IMG/VR virus record: IMGVR_UViG_3300023222_000452
Coordinates: 1-44,307 of that record
Direction: 5' to 3' (one strand)
DNA from: a virus
DNA: 44,307 bases
The translations under genes and the position numbers were made by a program. This document shows positions 1 to 8,340 of this stretch, piece after piece (the first letter of the stretch is position 1; every line of letters begins with the position of its first letter). The notes below the pieces were generated by a model. The model had not been told where the DNA came from. It made no database searches and was given only the letters and a program-made list of their open reading frames with translations.

Positions 1-144
1 ATTTTTTAGTTAAATCATTAACATTAAAGAAATTACCTGACTGCCATTCACTAGGAATGGTAAATGTACGCTGAATCCAATTTGAGTTTGGTGGCTCTTG
101 GTTTGTAGATGTAGCAGTAGCCTCATATCTGAATCCATCAGATG
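1..144. repeat. Terminal direct repeat, left copy (circular assembly overlap)
   Basis: These 144 bases are identical to the last 144 bases of the window. The repeat lies inside one long reading frame that stays open across the join, so it is best read as the overlap of a circular or circularly permuted molecule rather than a biological terminal repeat. Unique length is about 44,163 bp. Confidence 0.95.
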
Positions 145-1096
145 CAACAACAAACGCACCAAATTGGAATGTAGTATCTTCATCCCATATGCGAGCTCGT
201 GTAAAAAAGTCTTGAGCTCCCTGATACTTTGTCCAGTCTCCTAGGTAATCACCTGCTTCCTGACTGCATCTTAAAGTAATATTGGTGGCTCTTTCTGGGT
301 CTTCATCGGAATGATTTTCTAAAATATTTGTATTTGCTTCTTGAGGATCATCTCTTGGAAAATGAGCTAGTGTGACATTTGGAATATTAGTAAAAGTTTG
401 TGAGGTGTTATTTTCATTAAATCCTTGTGCGTAGGCTTGAATGTTTACCTCATCTAGCCCTGTATTTGCATCATGATCATAATTTGACTTGAATCTGATA
501 AATGGAGGCTGAAACGTTCCTCCTCCTTCTACTGGCTGTCCTTCAATGTCACCTATTTCATCAAAAACATTTTTGAGTTTTTTCCCATCAAAATAAAAGC
601 TATTGTTTGTATCACTTGAAAGATTATTCCCTGTTTTAGTTACAGGATCAAAAGTAGGAGATAGGACAGTAGGATCAGATGACCCTTTGTTTATGTTTAG
701 TTGTTCAATCACTTGATTTAGTGTTTCTTGGTTTGATCTTTCTCTTACCACCAAATCTATAGTTCTTTTCCAAAGGTTTTCTGACTGGTGAGGGCATGTC
801 AATATTAATTGGATTCCAGAACCTGAGAGTCTTTTTCGATTAATGTTTCTCACATGGAATACATCTCTTTCGGTATTTCCATTAACCCCTTCATACTCTA
901 GGTATAATCGATCAAACTGTTGGATTTCCTCACCCTGAGTTAGAAATTCCCCGTTTGCACTAGATAGAGTAACTATGATACTTTGTGGAATTGTTTCAGT
1001 CCATTCTATAACAGTAAATGCGTTTGATAAATCAACATCTGCACCATGATCTTTTAGGATTAATAATACATTACTGTACGGAGTGAACTCACCCAT
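1..1096 (-). CDS. Tail/baseplate hub protein, N-terminal part (gene spans the circular join)
   Basis: N-terminal 365 residues of a 977-residue protein whose rest is at 42326-44163. The ATG overlaps the TAA of the preceding tail gene (TAATG), so the two are translationally coupled. The start MGEFTPYSNVLLIL is followed by beta-rich sequence (VIEWTETIPQSIIVTLS, then FDRLYLEY), a pattern like the first domains of phage hub proteins of the gpD/gp27 type. Position after the small tail genes and before a large fibre supports a hub or tail-tip role. The frame is open with no stop from 1096 through base 1 into 44163. Identification is by pattern and gene order only. Confidence 0.7.
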   Translation of the reverse strand, partial: MGEFTPYSNVLLILKDHGADVDLSNAFTVIEWTETIPQSIIVTLSSANGEFLTQGEEIQQFDRLYLEYEGVNGNTERDVFHVRNINRKRLSGSGIQLILTCPHQSENLWKRTIDLVVRERSNQETLNQVIEQLNINKGSSDPTVLSPTFDPVTKTGNNLSSDTNNSFYFDGKKLKNVFDEIGDIEGQPVEGGGTFQPPFIRFKSNYDHDANTGLDEVNIQAYAQGFNENNTSQTFTNIPNVTLAHFPRDDPQEANTNILENHSDEDPERATNITLRCSQEAGDYLGDWTKYQGAQDFFTRARIWDEDTTFQFGAFVVASDGFRYEATATSTNQEPPNSNWIQRTFTIPSEWQSGNFFNVNDLTKK

Positions 1097-1635
1097 TAAA
1101 CATCCAATCCCCTACTTCGTCTAAATATTAAAACTATGTCAGATTGATTTGTGTCGTATTTGTTTGTCTTTTTGAAATCAACAAAGATTAATCCCACCTC
1201 AGAACCTGCGGTGTTATTAGGAATTAATGTATTGGTACTGTCATTGTTATCTAGAATTCCAAATCGTCCTGCGTTCCACACGTTTTTAATTACTTGTGCT
1301 TCATCTTTCCATTTCTGTAATAATATTAGAAATGCATTATTCCCACTATCTGCATCTCCGCGTGTGTTTGTTATTCGTCCCGTAACTGTATAGGTTCCTC
1401 CTATAATTGCTAGTGGTTGAACTATTCCATCTGGTTTTTCTGCAGTAAGGTTTGCACCAATTCCTTCGGTATCTCTTTTTTCAATGGTAAAAATAAAGGC
1501 GTGTTCTTTTGAAGAGTCTTTTGGATCAGGAGCTCCTAAATTATTAAAGTCAATTCTATCAGAAACTGTTTGATCATCATCTGTATTAGTAACTCTAAAG
1601 ATATTGATAATCTTTGCTTCAAGTGAATCACCCAT
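1096..1635 (-). CDS. Tail protein of unknown function (179 aa)
   Basis: Starts MGDSLEAKIINIF two bases after the stop of the upstream gene and overlaps the hub gene by TAATG. The protein is beta-strand rich with no membrane segment; segments such as GGTYTVTGRITNTRG and AFIFTIEKRD suggest a beta-sandwich. Lying between a coiled-coil tail protein and the hub, it may be a distal-tail-like adaptor, but no family is recognised. Confidence 0.75.
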   Translation of the reverse strand: MGDSLEAKIINIFRVTNTDDDQTVSDRIDFNNLGAPDPKDSSKEHAFIFTIEKRDTEGIGANLTAEKPDGIVQPLAIIGGTYTVTGRITNTRGDADSGNNAFLILLQKWKDEAQVIKNVWNAGRFGILDNNDSTNTLIPNNTAGSEVGLIFVDFKKTNKYDTNQSDIVLIFRRSRGLDV

Positions 1636-1637
1636 AA

Positions 1638-2177
1638 TTAATCAACACCCCCAAATGAAGAAGTCTCTCGTTCTATCCCCTGCTTAGTAATATCATTATC
1701 AAAGTCATTAAAGGAATTGTAAGAGTCTCTTGGGGATGAAGTTCCAGGGGTAATTGTATAAATCGTTTGAGCTTGTCTAGAGTCAAGTAATGCCTGCTGT
1801 TGTAATGATACGAATACGCTTATCCTGTCATCAGCTATGTCTATGAATTTTTTGGTGAGCTTGCTTAGGTTGAGTAGTTTACTGATGAAAAATCCTGATG
1901 CCAAAAGAATAGGTGTGATAAATGGAATGGCTGTTTTGAATTGATTAACAAAAAGATTAATTCCTTTGGTTCCCGATAATTCATCTACTGGAAATTCTTC
2001 TGCAAACTCTCTTTTTGTAATCTGTTTTGCTTTTTTTGTTTGTTTTGTTTTTTGCTTCTTTTTTTGTTTCTGTGCCTGTTTTATTACATTATCATTGGCC
2101 TTGATTAACTTCTGGGCTTGTTGCTGGTTTATGGATGATAAATCATATTCAATTTGCATAATTTTATCGACAGCCAT
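1638..2177 (-). CDS. Short coiled-coil/hydrophobic tail protein, candidate miniature tape measure
   Basis: 179 residues. The first third is helical and extremely Lys/Gln rich (KQAQKQKKKQKTKQTKKAKQ), the middle has a hydrophobic helix (around PFITPILLASGFFISKLLNL), and the tail is Ser/Asp rich. It sits where a tape measure normally lies, between the tail-completion genes and the hub, and no long tape measure exists elsewhere. If it is the length ruler, the tail would be very short. Role inferred from position and composition. Confidence 0.7.
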   Translation of the reverse strand: MAVDKIMQIEYDLSSINQQQAQKLIKANDNVIKQAQKQKKKQKTKQTKKAKQITKREFAEEFPVDELSGTKGINLFVNQFKTAIPFITPILLASGFFISKLLNLSKLTKKFIDIADDRISVFVSLQQQALLDSRQAQTIYTITPGTSSPRDSYNSFNDFDNDITKQGIERETSSFGGVD

Positions 2178-2179
2178 TA

Positions 2180-2689
2180 TTACACACTCACCATCTGGTT
2201 CAGGCTAGCTGCTATTTGTTTTTCATAACTGTCCTTGAATGCCTTCTCATTTTTGTTAATGTTTGTCTCAATTATTAATAGTCGTTTTATTCCACTAGGA
2301 TGAGATTTTCTTCTAAAAATCCTTTTTCCACTTCCTTTGTCAATCCAAGATAACGACTTACCTTTTATTGGTAAAGTAGGATTAGGATGAAAAGTTCCCT
2401 CTTCTCTACCTTTTGATACATCAAATCCTGAATCAGACACATATTCAGAAATAAAATGAATTTTTGCACCATTGGGAGTTTGTTCTATAGAACCAACAAA
2501 TGTTTTGTCTATGATTTTTTTTGAGAAATCATTTGTTTCCATATCTGTATGAATATCAGTCAATACTGCCTCATCAGCTGCCCTCTCTAGTGCCTTTTTT
2601 TGTAGTGTGACAATATTTGCAGATAAGGCTCTTAGTTTTTGATTGAATGCCTTTAGTTCAGATAGGGTACGAATTACAATTTTGGTCAT
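2180..2689 (-). CDS. Head-tail joining/tail completion-like protein (HK97 gp10-like)
   Basis: 169 residues with an N-terminal helical stretch (TLSELKAFNQKLRALSANIV) and a basic C-terminal part (SLSWIDKGSGKRIFRRKS) ending in an amphipathic helix. This layout and the position next to the presumed tail tube recall HK97 gp10-type completion proteins. Two bases separate its stop from the next gene start. Assignment is tentative. Confidence 0.7.
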   Translation of the reverse strand: MTKIVIRTLSELKAFNQKLRALSANIVTLQKKALERAADEAVLTDIHTDMETNDFSKKIIDKTFVGSIEQTPNGAKIHFISEYVSDSGFDVSKGREEGTFHPNPTLPIKGKSLSWIDKGSGKRIFRRKSHPSGIKRLLIIETNINKNEKAFKDSYEKQIAASLNQMVSV

Positions 2690-2701
2690 TTGTTTATCCA
2701 G

Positions 2702-3217
2702 TTAACCCTCATTGTTTGCAGTGGCTTGTCTTCTTACTTGGGTGATAACAGTTATCTCCCCTGAAATTACCACATCCTGCACACCTTGATCTAATACCTG
2801 ATCTATTGGTACATCCGTTACCCTTCCGGTAAATATCAAGTTAAGGAAACTATTACTATCAGCATCTACTGCCTTCATTACTGGTGCAAATGTGATACTT
2901 GATGGTGTGCCATTTGCAATATTTTCAATCCATTTGGATAATAATAATTCATCAGAAGGACTAGCTGCAGTATCATAAAGTGACACAAGATTTTTGAGAT
3001 TAAATGAATATATTCCTAAAATATCATTAACTTTGGTGTAGATGGGACCAGCAGTATCAATCCTATCTATATCCCACTCATCCATTGATGGTGTAAAGTT
3101 CCACGCAGTAGCAAATGCTAGTTTTTTGGCGTTTGTATCATCTGCCCACTGGACAAAAGTACCGTTCTCCTCATATGTGCCTGTACGATCTTTAGTGTTT
3201 AGAATAGTTTGTGTCAC
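2702..3217 (-). CDS. Probable major tail (tube) protein
   Basis: 171 residues, GTG start (MTQTILNTKDRTGTY). Beta-rich sequence with a C-terminal section (GRVTDVPIDQVLDQGVQDV then ISGEITVIT) like that of tube proteins, where a late strand pair describes source/tube properties. It is the first gene after a palindromic element and a T-rich gap, consistent with its own promoter for a highly produced subunit. Inferred from order and composition. Confidence 0.6.
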   Translation of the reverse strand: MTQTILNTKDRTGTYEENGTFVQWADDTNAKKLAFATAWNFTPSMDEWDIDRIDTAGPIYTKVNDILGIYSFNLKNLVSLYDTAASPSDELLLSKWIENIANGTPSSITFAPVMKAVDADSNSFLNLIFTGRVTDVPIDQVLDQGVQDVVISGEITVITQVRRQATANNEG

Positions 3218-3256
3218 GAAATAGGTTTTTGTATAAAGTTTTTTACCTTTGTTAAT

Positions 3257-3269
3257 TTCTTATTAAGAA
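3257..3269. promoter_or_regulatory. 13-bp palindrome TTCTTATTAAGAA upstream of tail tube gene
   Basis: Perfect 6+1+6 palindrome, about 40 bp before the GTG of the tail tube gene. The same exact 13-mer occurs at 32891 and 34426, each between structural genes, and a shorter form (TTCTTATTAAG) at 7275. On the minus strand it reads as a TATA-like CTTAATAAGAA. Probably a late promoter or operator element. Confidence 0.5.
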
Positions 3270-4037
3270 TTAATTTTTAATATCCATAGTAAGTATTTGA
3301 GTTTCTACTTCAGTTCTTGGACCAGAAGCTATCAGGGTAGAAAGGTTAACCAGTCTGTCATCAACCACTCCACCTTTGGTAAATGTAATTGTAATATCGT
3401 TTCCTGCAAATATCTGAGTTTTTATTAGATTTTCATCAGATACAGATACTGCCACCTCAACTGATAGTATACCATTGTTTCGTATTTTGGTAAAGATTTC
3501 TTCAGAATCAGTTGCTAAATCCAAGTCCTTTAGGATTCCTGCCTCATCTGTAACCACATTAATCACATCGATTGTTCCCACCGTTGGAAGTGTTATTGTT
3601 ACCTTATCACCTACTATCCCTTCCCCATCAGTTGAGGATATGGCCTCAGATGTAACTCTAATAGTAGAAACAACTCTGGCAAGGGGGAATGTTTCTGATT
3701 TCCTATCCCATCCTTGCACTACCTGAACAAACTCATCAGTTGTCTGTAATGCATCAAGGGAATTAAAAATTTGATCCTCTGTAGCTTTAATGTCAGGCTC
3801 TTGGTCAGCTCCTGTGGCTCTAGTTCTAACGTATAGGTGAACTAGGAAAACCTGTTTGGTTGTTTTAGTTGGGAGTCCTTCAATCTCTTCTTGCCCTGTA
3901 ATGTTTTGAATGTCTATAGTAGGATATTTTCTGTGAGATTCATTTTTCTCCACATATGCGTTGATTCGTTTTATGTCGATATTGGTAAAATTTATGGTTT
4001 TTAATTGGGTTTGAATTTGGATAGCAGTAAGTGTCAT
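3270..4037 (-). CDS. Structural tail protein, possible tail terminator (255 aa)
   Basis: Overlaps the upstream 55-aa gene by ATGA. Residues 1-110 contain a fold-like pattern seen in tail terminator/completion proteins (RKYPTIDIQNITGQ, then VFLVHLYVRTRATG), followed by a beta-rich C-terminal region with repeated strands. No family is recognised with confidence; the location between capsid genes and tail tube fits head-tail closure. Confidence 0.65.
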   Translation of the reverse strand: MTLTAIQIQTQLKTINFTNIDIKRINAYVEKNESHRKYPTIDIQNITGQEEIEGLPTKTTKQVFLVHLYVRTRATGADQEPDIKATEDQIFNSLDALQTTDEFVQVVQGWDRKSETFPLARVVSTIRVTSEAISSTDGEGIVGDKVTITLPTVGTIDVINVVTDEAGILKDLDLATDSEEIFTKIRNNGILSVEVAVSVSDENLIKTQIFAGNDITITFTKGGVVDDRLVNLSTLIASGPRTEVETQILTMDIKN

Positions 4038-4201
4038 GGAACCTCTTCTGATATTGATGGCACAATAGTTGCTATAAAGTCTTCAATCTGTTCATCTAGA
4101 TTTTGATTGGGAACTGTTCTTTTGTAATATTGTATGCCTCTTATTTGATCTGCATGTACAGAAATACACAATGGTTTTTTTAGATTCTTTTTGAAGTGCA
4201 T
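4034..4201 (-). CDS. Small hypothetical protein in head-tail region (55 aa)
   Basis: ATG overlaps the TAA of the upstream gene (TAATG) and its TGA overlaps the next ATG, so it is tightly coupled on both sides. The product MHFKKNLKKPLCISVHAD... ends in an acidic segment. No family recognised; the perfect coupling is the main support for coding. Confidence 0.7.
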   Translation of the reverse strand: MHFKKNLKKPLCISVHADQIRGIQYYKRTVPNQNLDEQIEDFIATIVPSISEEVP

Positions 4202-4776
4202 TATTCTTTCTTTGCTGTTGTATTTTTGACACGTACAATCTTTTCAATGTGATTTTTCATTACCTCATCTACTGGTGTTTTAAAGAATGTGTCCTCATCA
4301 ACTGATATTGGATAGGTAGTACCCTTTAACATTTGAAAAGTTGTAATCTGGTTTAGTCCAATATCACCTACAATACTTTTCATTAGTTTGGTGTTTTCTT
4401 CAGTTACTGGTATGGTATAATCCCATATCCGTTTTCCTTTAACTAGAACTTTGAATTTCTCTTTGGTTACCTGATTTTCTCTTTCTTCCCATTCTGCTGC
4501 TTCATAGATACGTTTACCAGGAGTTTCAGGATCTTTTGAGAATGTTCTTTTGCCTATGGCTGTTACATTTCTACCCAACCAAGCAAAGTCTTTTGATTCT
4601 TCAGACACATCATAATCTCCTCTCTGTTCATCCTCACCGTAAAATCGTACTATATATGCAAAGTAATATTCACCCTTGGTTCTTTTTTCTTTGGATATTG
4701 TGATTGCTCTCCATTTTTTATTCCATTCAAATTTTTTAAGATCAGTGATATATGTAGGATGGATAATTAGGCTCAT
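4201..4776 (-). CDS. Hypothetical structural-region protein (191 aa)
   Basis: First gene after the capsid gene, with its own AT-rich leader holding CTTATTAATAAATATT-like sequence. Lys/Glu-rich, mixed alpha/beta, with aromatic-rich strands (YYFAYIVRFYGEDEQ). No membrane segment. It may be a head-tail connector or tail accessory protein by position, but the sequence shows no recognised domain. Confidence 0.7.
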   Translation of the reverse strand: MSLIIHPTYITDLKKFEWNKKWRAITISKEKRTKGEYYFAYIVRFYGEDEQRGDYDVSEESKDFAWLGRNVTAIGKRTFSKDPETPGKRIYEAAEWEERENQVTKEKFKVLVKGKRIWDYTIPVTEENTKLMKSIVGDIGLNQITTFQMLKGTTYPISVDEDTFFKTPVDEVMKNHIEKIVRVKNTTAKKE

Positions 4777-4875
4777 GTTATTAAGAATAATAAATCTTAT
4801 TAATAAATATTATGATATTTACAGTATAAACTTAATAAAAATAAAATAAGATAAAAGAGAAAAATAAATCTCTAA

Positions 4876-6069
4876 CTAACTTGGCGGTGCTAATGGCGTG
4901 TATACACCAGTCATTTGAATACCTGTAACTTTGTTCAACACTGCAGCCAAGTGATGATCTAATATGGCATAGTTCTGAGTTGCCAAGAATTCATCTACTT
5001 TGGTGGCAATCCTAGTTGGTCCCTCCAATAGAATGCCTGTTGCCTCACTTCCCACATCTGTAAGTAGTGCTACTCCTTGTGTGATGAACTGGTCATTTAC
5101 TTCAGTTACTCCAGTGAATCCTTTGAATGGTCTGGTTCCAGGGGCTAGTTCTGTAGTATCTACAGGGTTAACTATACCTCTTAGGAAAGAGTTTGTATCG
5201 TATATTTTGCCACCTATTTGATGTAATCCGATTCTATCAAACTTTCCACCTACATTAGTACCCTCAATACTTTGTGTGACTATTCGGGTAATGTCTGTAG
5301 TAGGATCATTTGTAGAACGGTCTGTACCTGCGACAAATGTATCCCATGCAGTTCCTGCTATAGTGTCAAGTTCTGCAATTAATGCAGTTACTACATTAAA
5401 TGATTTGCGTTGCAACACTTTGGTTCCAGCAACTGTTACGGAATCTTGGAATGGATTGTGTACATTCTTTCTAATGGACTCATCAGAAATTCTAATCCAC
5501 ATGCCAAACTTGTTAGTTTCTAAGAGTCGTCTTTCATACTCTATACTTTTGACTCGTGGCATTGTCATTTCTGGGATTTGTTCCATTCCCTCCATTTTGA
5601 TTACTTTATCAAAGTTTAGGATAAGTTCTTCAGTTGCAACTCTTTTCATGAGTTCTACACCTGCATATGCTCTGTCTTTAAGACCATACAATTGTGAGAA
5701 TATTCTGACAACATTTACTGCCGGATTATCAGTTGATAGCATTGCTGCTTCTTTTACTCTGTGTCCGGATAGATGAGAATGAAATTCATCCAAATCTGTA
5801 GTAAGATCACCATCCAAACTTGCTGATGGTAAGCCATCTCTAAAGTTTTGAGAGTCTGTTCCATCTATTCTTGCTTGGTCAATTAAACGAATATTGTTTG
5901 AACCGACTTCTGCGTTGTAAATGGCTGTTGCATTGATTTCATTTGTGAAACCATGATCTGGTTGCTCAAGTGTTGAATATACAATACTGTCTCGGGGATT
6001 AATCCAGAACTGATCAAACATTTGGCCATGATTATCATGACGCATTCGCATTTTAGTCATTTTAATCAC
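4876..6069 (-). CDS. Major capsid protein, HK97-fold type
   Basis: 397 residues, following scaffold and decoration genes in the classic portal-protease-scaffold-decoration-capsid order. A helical segment (VKEAAMLSTDNPAVNVVRIF) and the strand/loop region around MWIRISDESIRKN, with later GILLEGPTRIATKVDEF, agree with HK97-type capsid proteins where a spine helix, E-loop and P-domain alternate. The start is one of several clustered ATGs (MIKMTKMRMRHD); it overlaps the decoration gene by 8 bases. No long N-terminal scaffold domain is present, matching the separate scaffold gene. Confidence 0.75.
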   Translation of the reverse strand: MIKMTKMRMRHDNHGQMFDQFWINPRDSIVYSTLEQPDHGFTNEINATAIYNAEVGSNNIRLIDQARIDGTDSQNFRDGLPSASLDGDLTTDLDEFHSHLSGHRVKEAAMLSTDNPAVNVVRIFSQLYGLKDRAYAGVELMKRVATEELILNFDKVIKMEGMEQIPEMTMPRVKSIEYERRLLETNKFGMWIRISDESIRKNVHNPFQDSVTVAGTKVLQRKSFNVVTALIAELDTIAGTAWDTFVAGTDRSTNDPTTDITRIVTQSIEGTNVGGKFDRIGLHQIGGKIYDTNSFLRGIVNPVDTTELAPGTRPFKGFTGVTEVNDQFITQGVALLTDVGSEATGILLEGPTRIATKVDEFLATQNYAILDHHLAAVLNKVTGIQMTGVYTPLAPPS

Positions 6070-6595
6070 TTGCCTCCACGAGTTGGAACCAGCCTATTTC
6101 ATTTGCTGTGAGTGGTTGATCAGGAATTACACCTACGCTAAGATTTTCTGCAAAATCTGCAGCTAAATTTCCTCTACTAAATACACCTGCCTCTCTACCA
6201 AAGTAACGAGCATATCTTCTTTGGTTAGAAGTTTTAGCCCACGGTATGATTTGACCAGCATTAACAGTATTCACCTGAACATAATCACCAGGATTTAATG
6301 TTCCAGTTTTTAGTTCCATTGCTACCATTTGACCAGGTACTACTCCTCGGATTTCTAGATCTCCTATTGAACCACCAGAATTATCTTTAGACTCTACAGG
6401 TACAAATGGAGCATAGTTTCCAGTTGCTAATGTATTAGTTGTAATTGTAATTACACCATCTACTTGAAAACATGGAGTTCCTTTTGCAATATTTTCAGCT
6501 GCTTCACGTCTAGATTTTTGGTCATCATTAAATCCAGGGGTGTCACCTGCTTCAATTTGTCTAGTAGGAGATGTACTAAATGATGCAGAACTCAT
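6062..6595 (-). CDS. Capsid decoration/stabilising protein
   Basis: 177 residues, rich in Gly and beta strands with phrases typical of gpD-like or other decoration proteins: KGTPCFQVDGVITITTNT, VVPGQMVAMELKTGTLNPGD, YVQVNTVNAGQ. The ATG overlaps the scaffold gene stop at one base. Position directly before the capsid gene supports the role. Confidence 0.7.
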   Translation of the reverse strand: MSSASFSTSPTRQIEAGDTPGFNDDQKSRREAAENIAKGTPCFQVDGVITITTNTLATGNYAPFVPVESKDNSGGSIGDLEIRGVVPGQMVAMELKTGTLNPGDYVQVNTVNAGQIIPWAKTSNQRRYARYFGREAGVFSRGNLAADFAENLSVGVIPDQPLTANEIGWFQLVEASD

Positions 6596-7233
6596 TAGAA
6601 CTTGCCTCCAGGTAAGTAATTTTGATTTGATTGGGTATCATCGAAATTATCCAAGTCAAAAGTGCCGTCTTCTATTTGGGCTTGTTTAATTGACTGTGCA
6701 ACTTTACCACCAAGTAAGGCTTGAGCCTCATTAACTTGAGCTTCCAATATTCCTACTGGTTGAGTTCTTGCCATGAATTCAGTAACTTTGGATTCTCGCA
6801 TTGGCACTGGGAAGAGTTGTGCATATTTCTGAGCGAGTTTTTCTTTCTGAGAGTCTTCTTTAATTGTTTCATTCTCTTTTTTTAATTCTTCAAATTGAGC
6901 TTGTAATTGTGAGAATCTATTTCTAAGATCATTATCATCTTCTTGATCATTACCTAATCCATGATCGGCTGCTCCATGCATTGAGTTATCTTCTTCAGGT
7001 ATTTCCTGATTATTCTGAGTTACATCAATGCCCTCACCTCCTTGTTCACCAGGGATTGATTCTTGAATTTCAGAACCGATTTCAGCTATCGTTGCTGCCA
7101 TTTCGATAATAGGATTGATAGCTTCTATTGCTTCATCAGGTGACATTGTGCCGCCTATCTGTGCGGTTTTAAATGCGTTTACAGTTGTAGCTAATGTTAA
7201 GCTAGCTTGTTTAATTGAAATTTTATTTGCCAT
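6595..7233 (-). CDS. Scaffolding protein
   Basis: 212 residues, strongly acidic and Gln/Glu rich, with a central coiled coil (FSQLQAQFEELKKENETIKE) and a basic/helical end, the usual composition of phage scaffold proteins. It lies between the protease and decoration/capsid genes. A TTCTTATTAAG element about 40 bp before the ATG may give it a promoter. Confidence 0.75.
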   Translation of the reverse strand: MANKISIKQASLTLATTVNAFKTAQIGGTMSPDEAIEAINPIIEMAATIAEIGSEIQESIPGEQGGEGIDVTQNNQEIPEEDNSMHGAADHGLGNDQEDDNDLRNRFSQLQAQFEELKKENETIKEDSQKEKLAQKYAQLFPVPMRESKVTEFMARTQPVGILEAQVNEAQALLGGKVAQSIKQAQIEDGTFDLDNFDDTQSNQNYLPGGKF

Positions 7234-7269
7234 TTAAAAAATTACTTGAATGATGAGTTATAACTAACT

Positions 7270-7290
7270 CGATTTTCTTATTAAGTTTGT
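7270..7290 (-). promoter_or_regulatory. TATA-like element before scaffold/capsid genes
   Basis: Contains TTCTTATTAAG (7275-7285), a shortened form of the 13-bp palindrome found at three other structural-gene gaps. On the minus strand it reads CTTAATAAGAA about 42-50 bases before the scaffold ATG. Confidence 0.4.
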
Positions 7291-7304
7291 AAATTATTTT
7301 ACAG

Positions 7305-8215
7305 TTAATTATTTTTCTTTCTTCTCATACCGTATATGGGAACAGCTTGCGTTTCGGTTATATCAGTGGATAGTAATGCTATCTTTTCTTTTGCAAACTT
7401 TGTTTCAGTTGCTAAGATTGATTTTTCTGATGCAAATGATTTGGTACATTGAGTAATGGTTCCGTTACATGTTCCGTCATATGTGGCCTGACTTCCGTAT
7501 GCAGGTCTGTCCTTTAATCCAGTAAGATTTGTAACTCTCCACTTTGATATTTGTCCTTCAGGTTCTGACATGTCATCTTGAAATATTGAGATGCTACAAA
7601 ATGGTGGCATTTGGTGATTTGTAAATTTAGGATCTCTAGTCATTATGGTTCTCCAAAATTGTTTCTCAGTATCAAAAAATACTTTTTTCATTTGGGCTAC
7701 ATGGTATGGTTCCTGGAACTTTAGGTTGTCCTCAAAAATATCAGGGTTTAATCCTGCAACTTGATCTGCATGGTTTTTCAAAAAGTGTAAAATATTTGGA
7801 TGCATGAACTTGTCCCCGTATGGAGAATTTTCTATAAACTCGTTTGATGATACTACAAATGGTTTTCCTATTGCTGATTCAATGTTTTTAGGAATTGATT
7901 GCTCTGTTACTCCCCACTCGTTCCCGTTTATTTCATCACCTGCAATTAAAAAGTATGAATCCTGTTGTCCTTCAATGTCTGGATCTGGTGTAAATTCTGT
8001 ATCTAATGAAGCCGTTAATACCCTAAGCTTTTTTTTTGTGCAAATTTATTTCTAAATGAATATGATAATAGATTAACTTGTGTGAGTTGTGCTTCCCTGC
8101 TAAATCTTTGTAAAGATGATTCTCTTTGTTTGTTTAGACATATTGCGACTGCTTGGTCTTGTGGTTTTCCTGCTCTAACTTCTTTACTTATACATTCAGA
8201 GTCTGCAGCTACCAT
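7305..8215 (-). CDS. Prohead protease candidate, split in two frames by a 9-A run
   Basis: Two frames together make a protein of about 303 residues. The first frame (8215 to stop at 8015, 66 aa) carries an N-terminal motif CISKEVRAGKPQDQAVAICL like those seen ahead of phage maturation proteases. The second frame is open from the A9 run at 8029-8037 to 7305; its only ATG (7805) is internal. Across the shift the text reads as one domain: INGNEWGV, IGKPFVVSSNEF, then PPFCSISIF, with the Ser-containing strand late as in Mu-I/HK97-type prohead proteases; a His near KFMHPN may be catalytic. A -1 shift on A-AAA-AAA, or one extra A, restores the frame. Could also be a sequencing indel. Confidence 0.65.
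8029..8037 (-). other. Slippery A9 run at the protease frame junction
   Basis: On the coding strand the upstream frame reads CAA AAA AAA AGC and the downstream frame reads AAA AAG CTT. This is a classical -1 slippery heptamer context, and also a transcriptional slippage site. One additional A would fuse the frames. Confidence 0.6.
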
Positions 8216-8217
8216 GC

Positions 8218-8298
8218 TTAGAGATTATTGTACTGGTTAATTAATCCGTACCTCTCTGTGTGATAGCTACCAAAGCACTTTTCGTACTCACATTTCAT
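8218..8298 (-). CDS. Possible 26-aa Cys-containing peptide upstream of protease gene
   Basis: MKCEYEKCFGSYHTERYGL... with two Cys and a His; stop lies two bases before the ATG of the protease N-terminal frame. Small size makes it uncertain, but it fills the gap exactly and resembles the other tiny Cys/His proteins of this genome. Confidence 0.35.
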   Translation of the reverse strand: MKCEYEKCFGSYHTERYGLINQYNNL

Positions 8299-8340
8299 CG
8301 AGGCTTCTAAAATTAATAAAAGAAATGTATCTAATAAAGT

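Noticed and set aside
1-144. Biological direct terminal repeats of a linear genome
   Set aside because: The repeat lies within a gene that is open across the join; an assembly overlap of a circular or permuted molecule is simpler.
5276-5776. Long plus-strand frame of 166 codons
   Set aside because: Antisense to the capsid gene, with no leader and biased composition; typical mirror frame.
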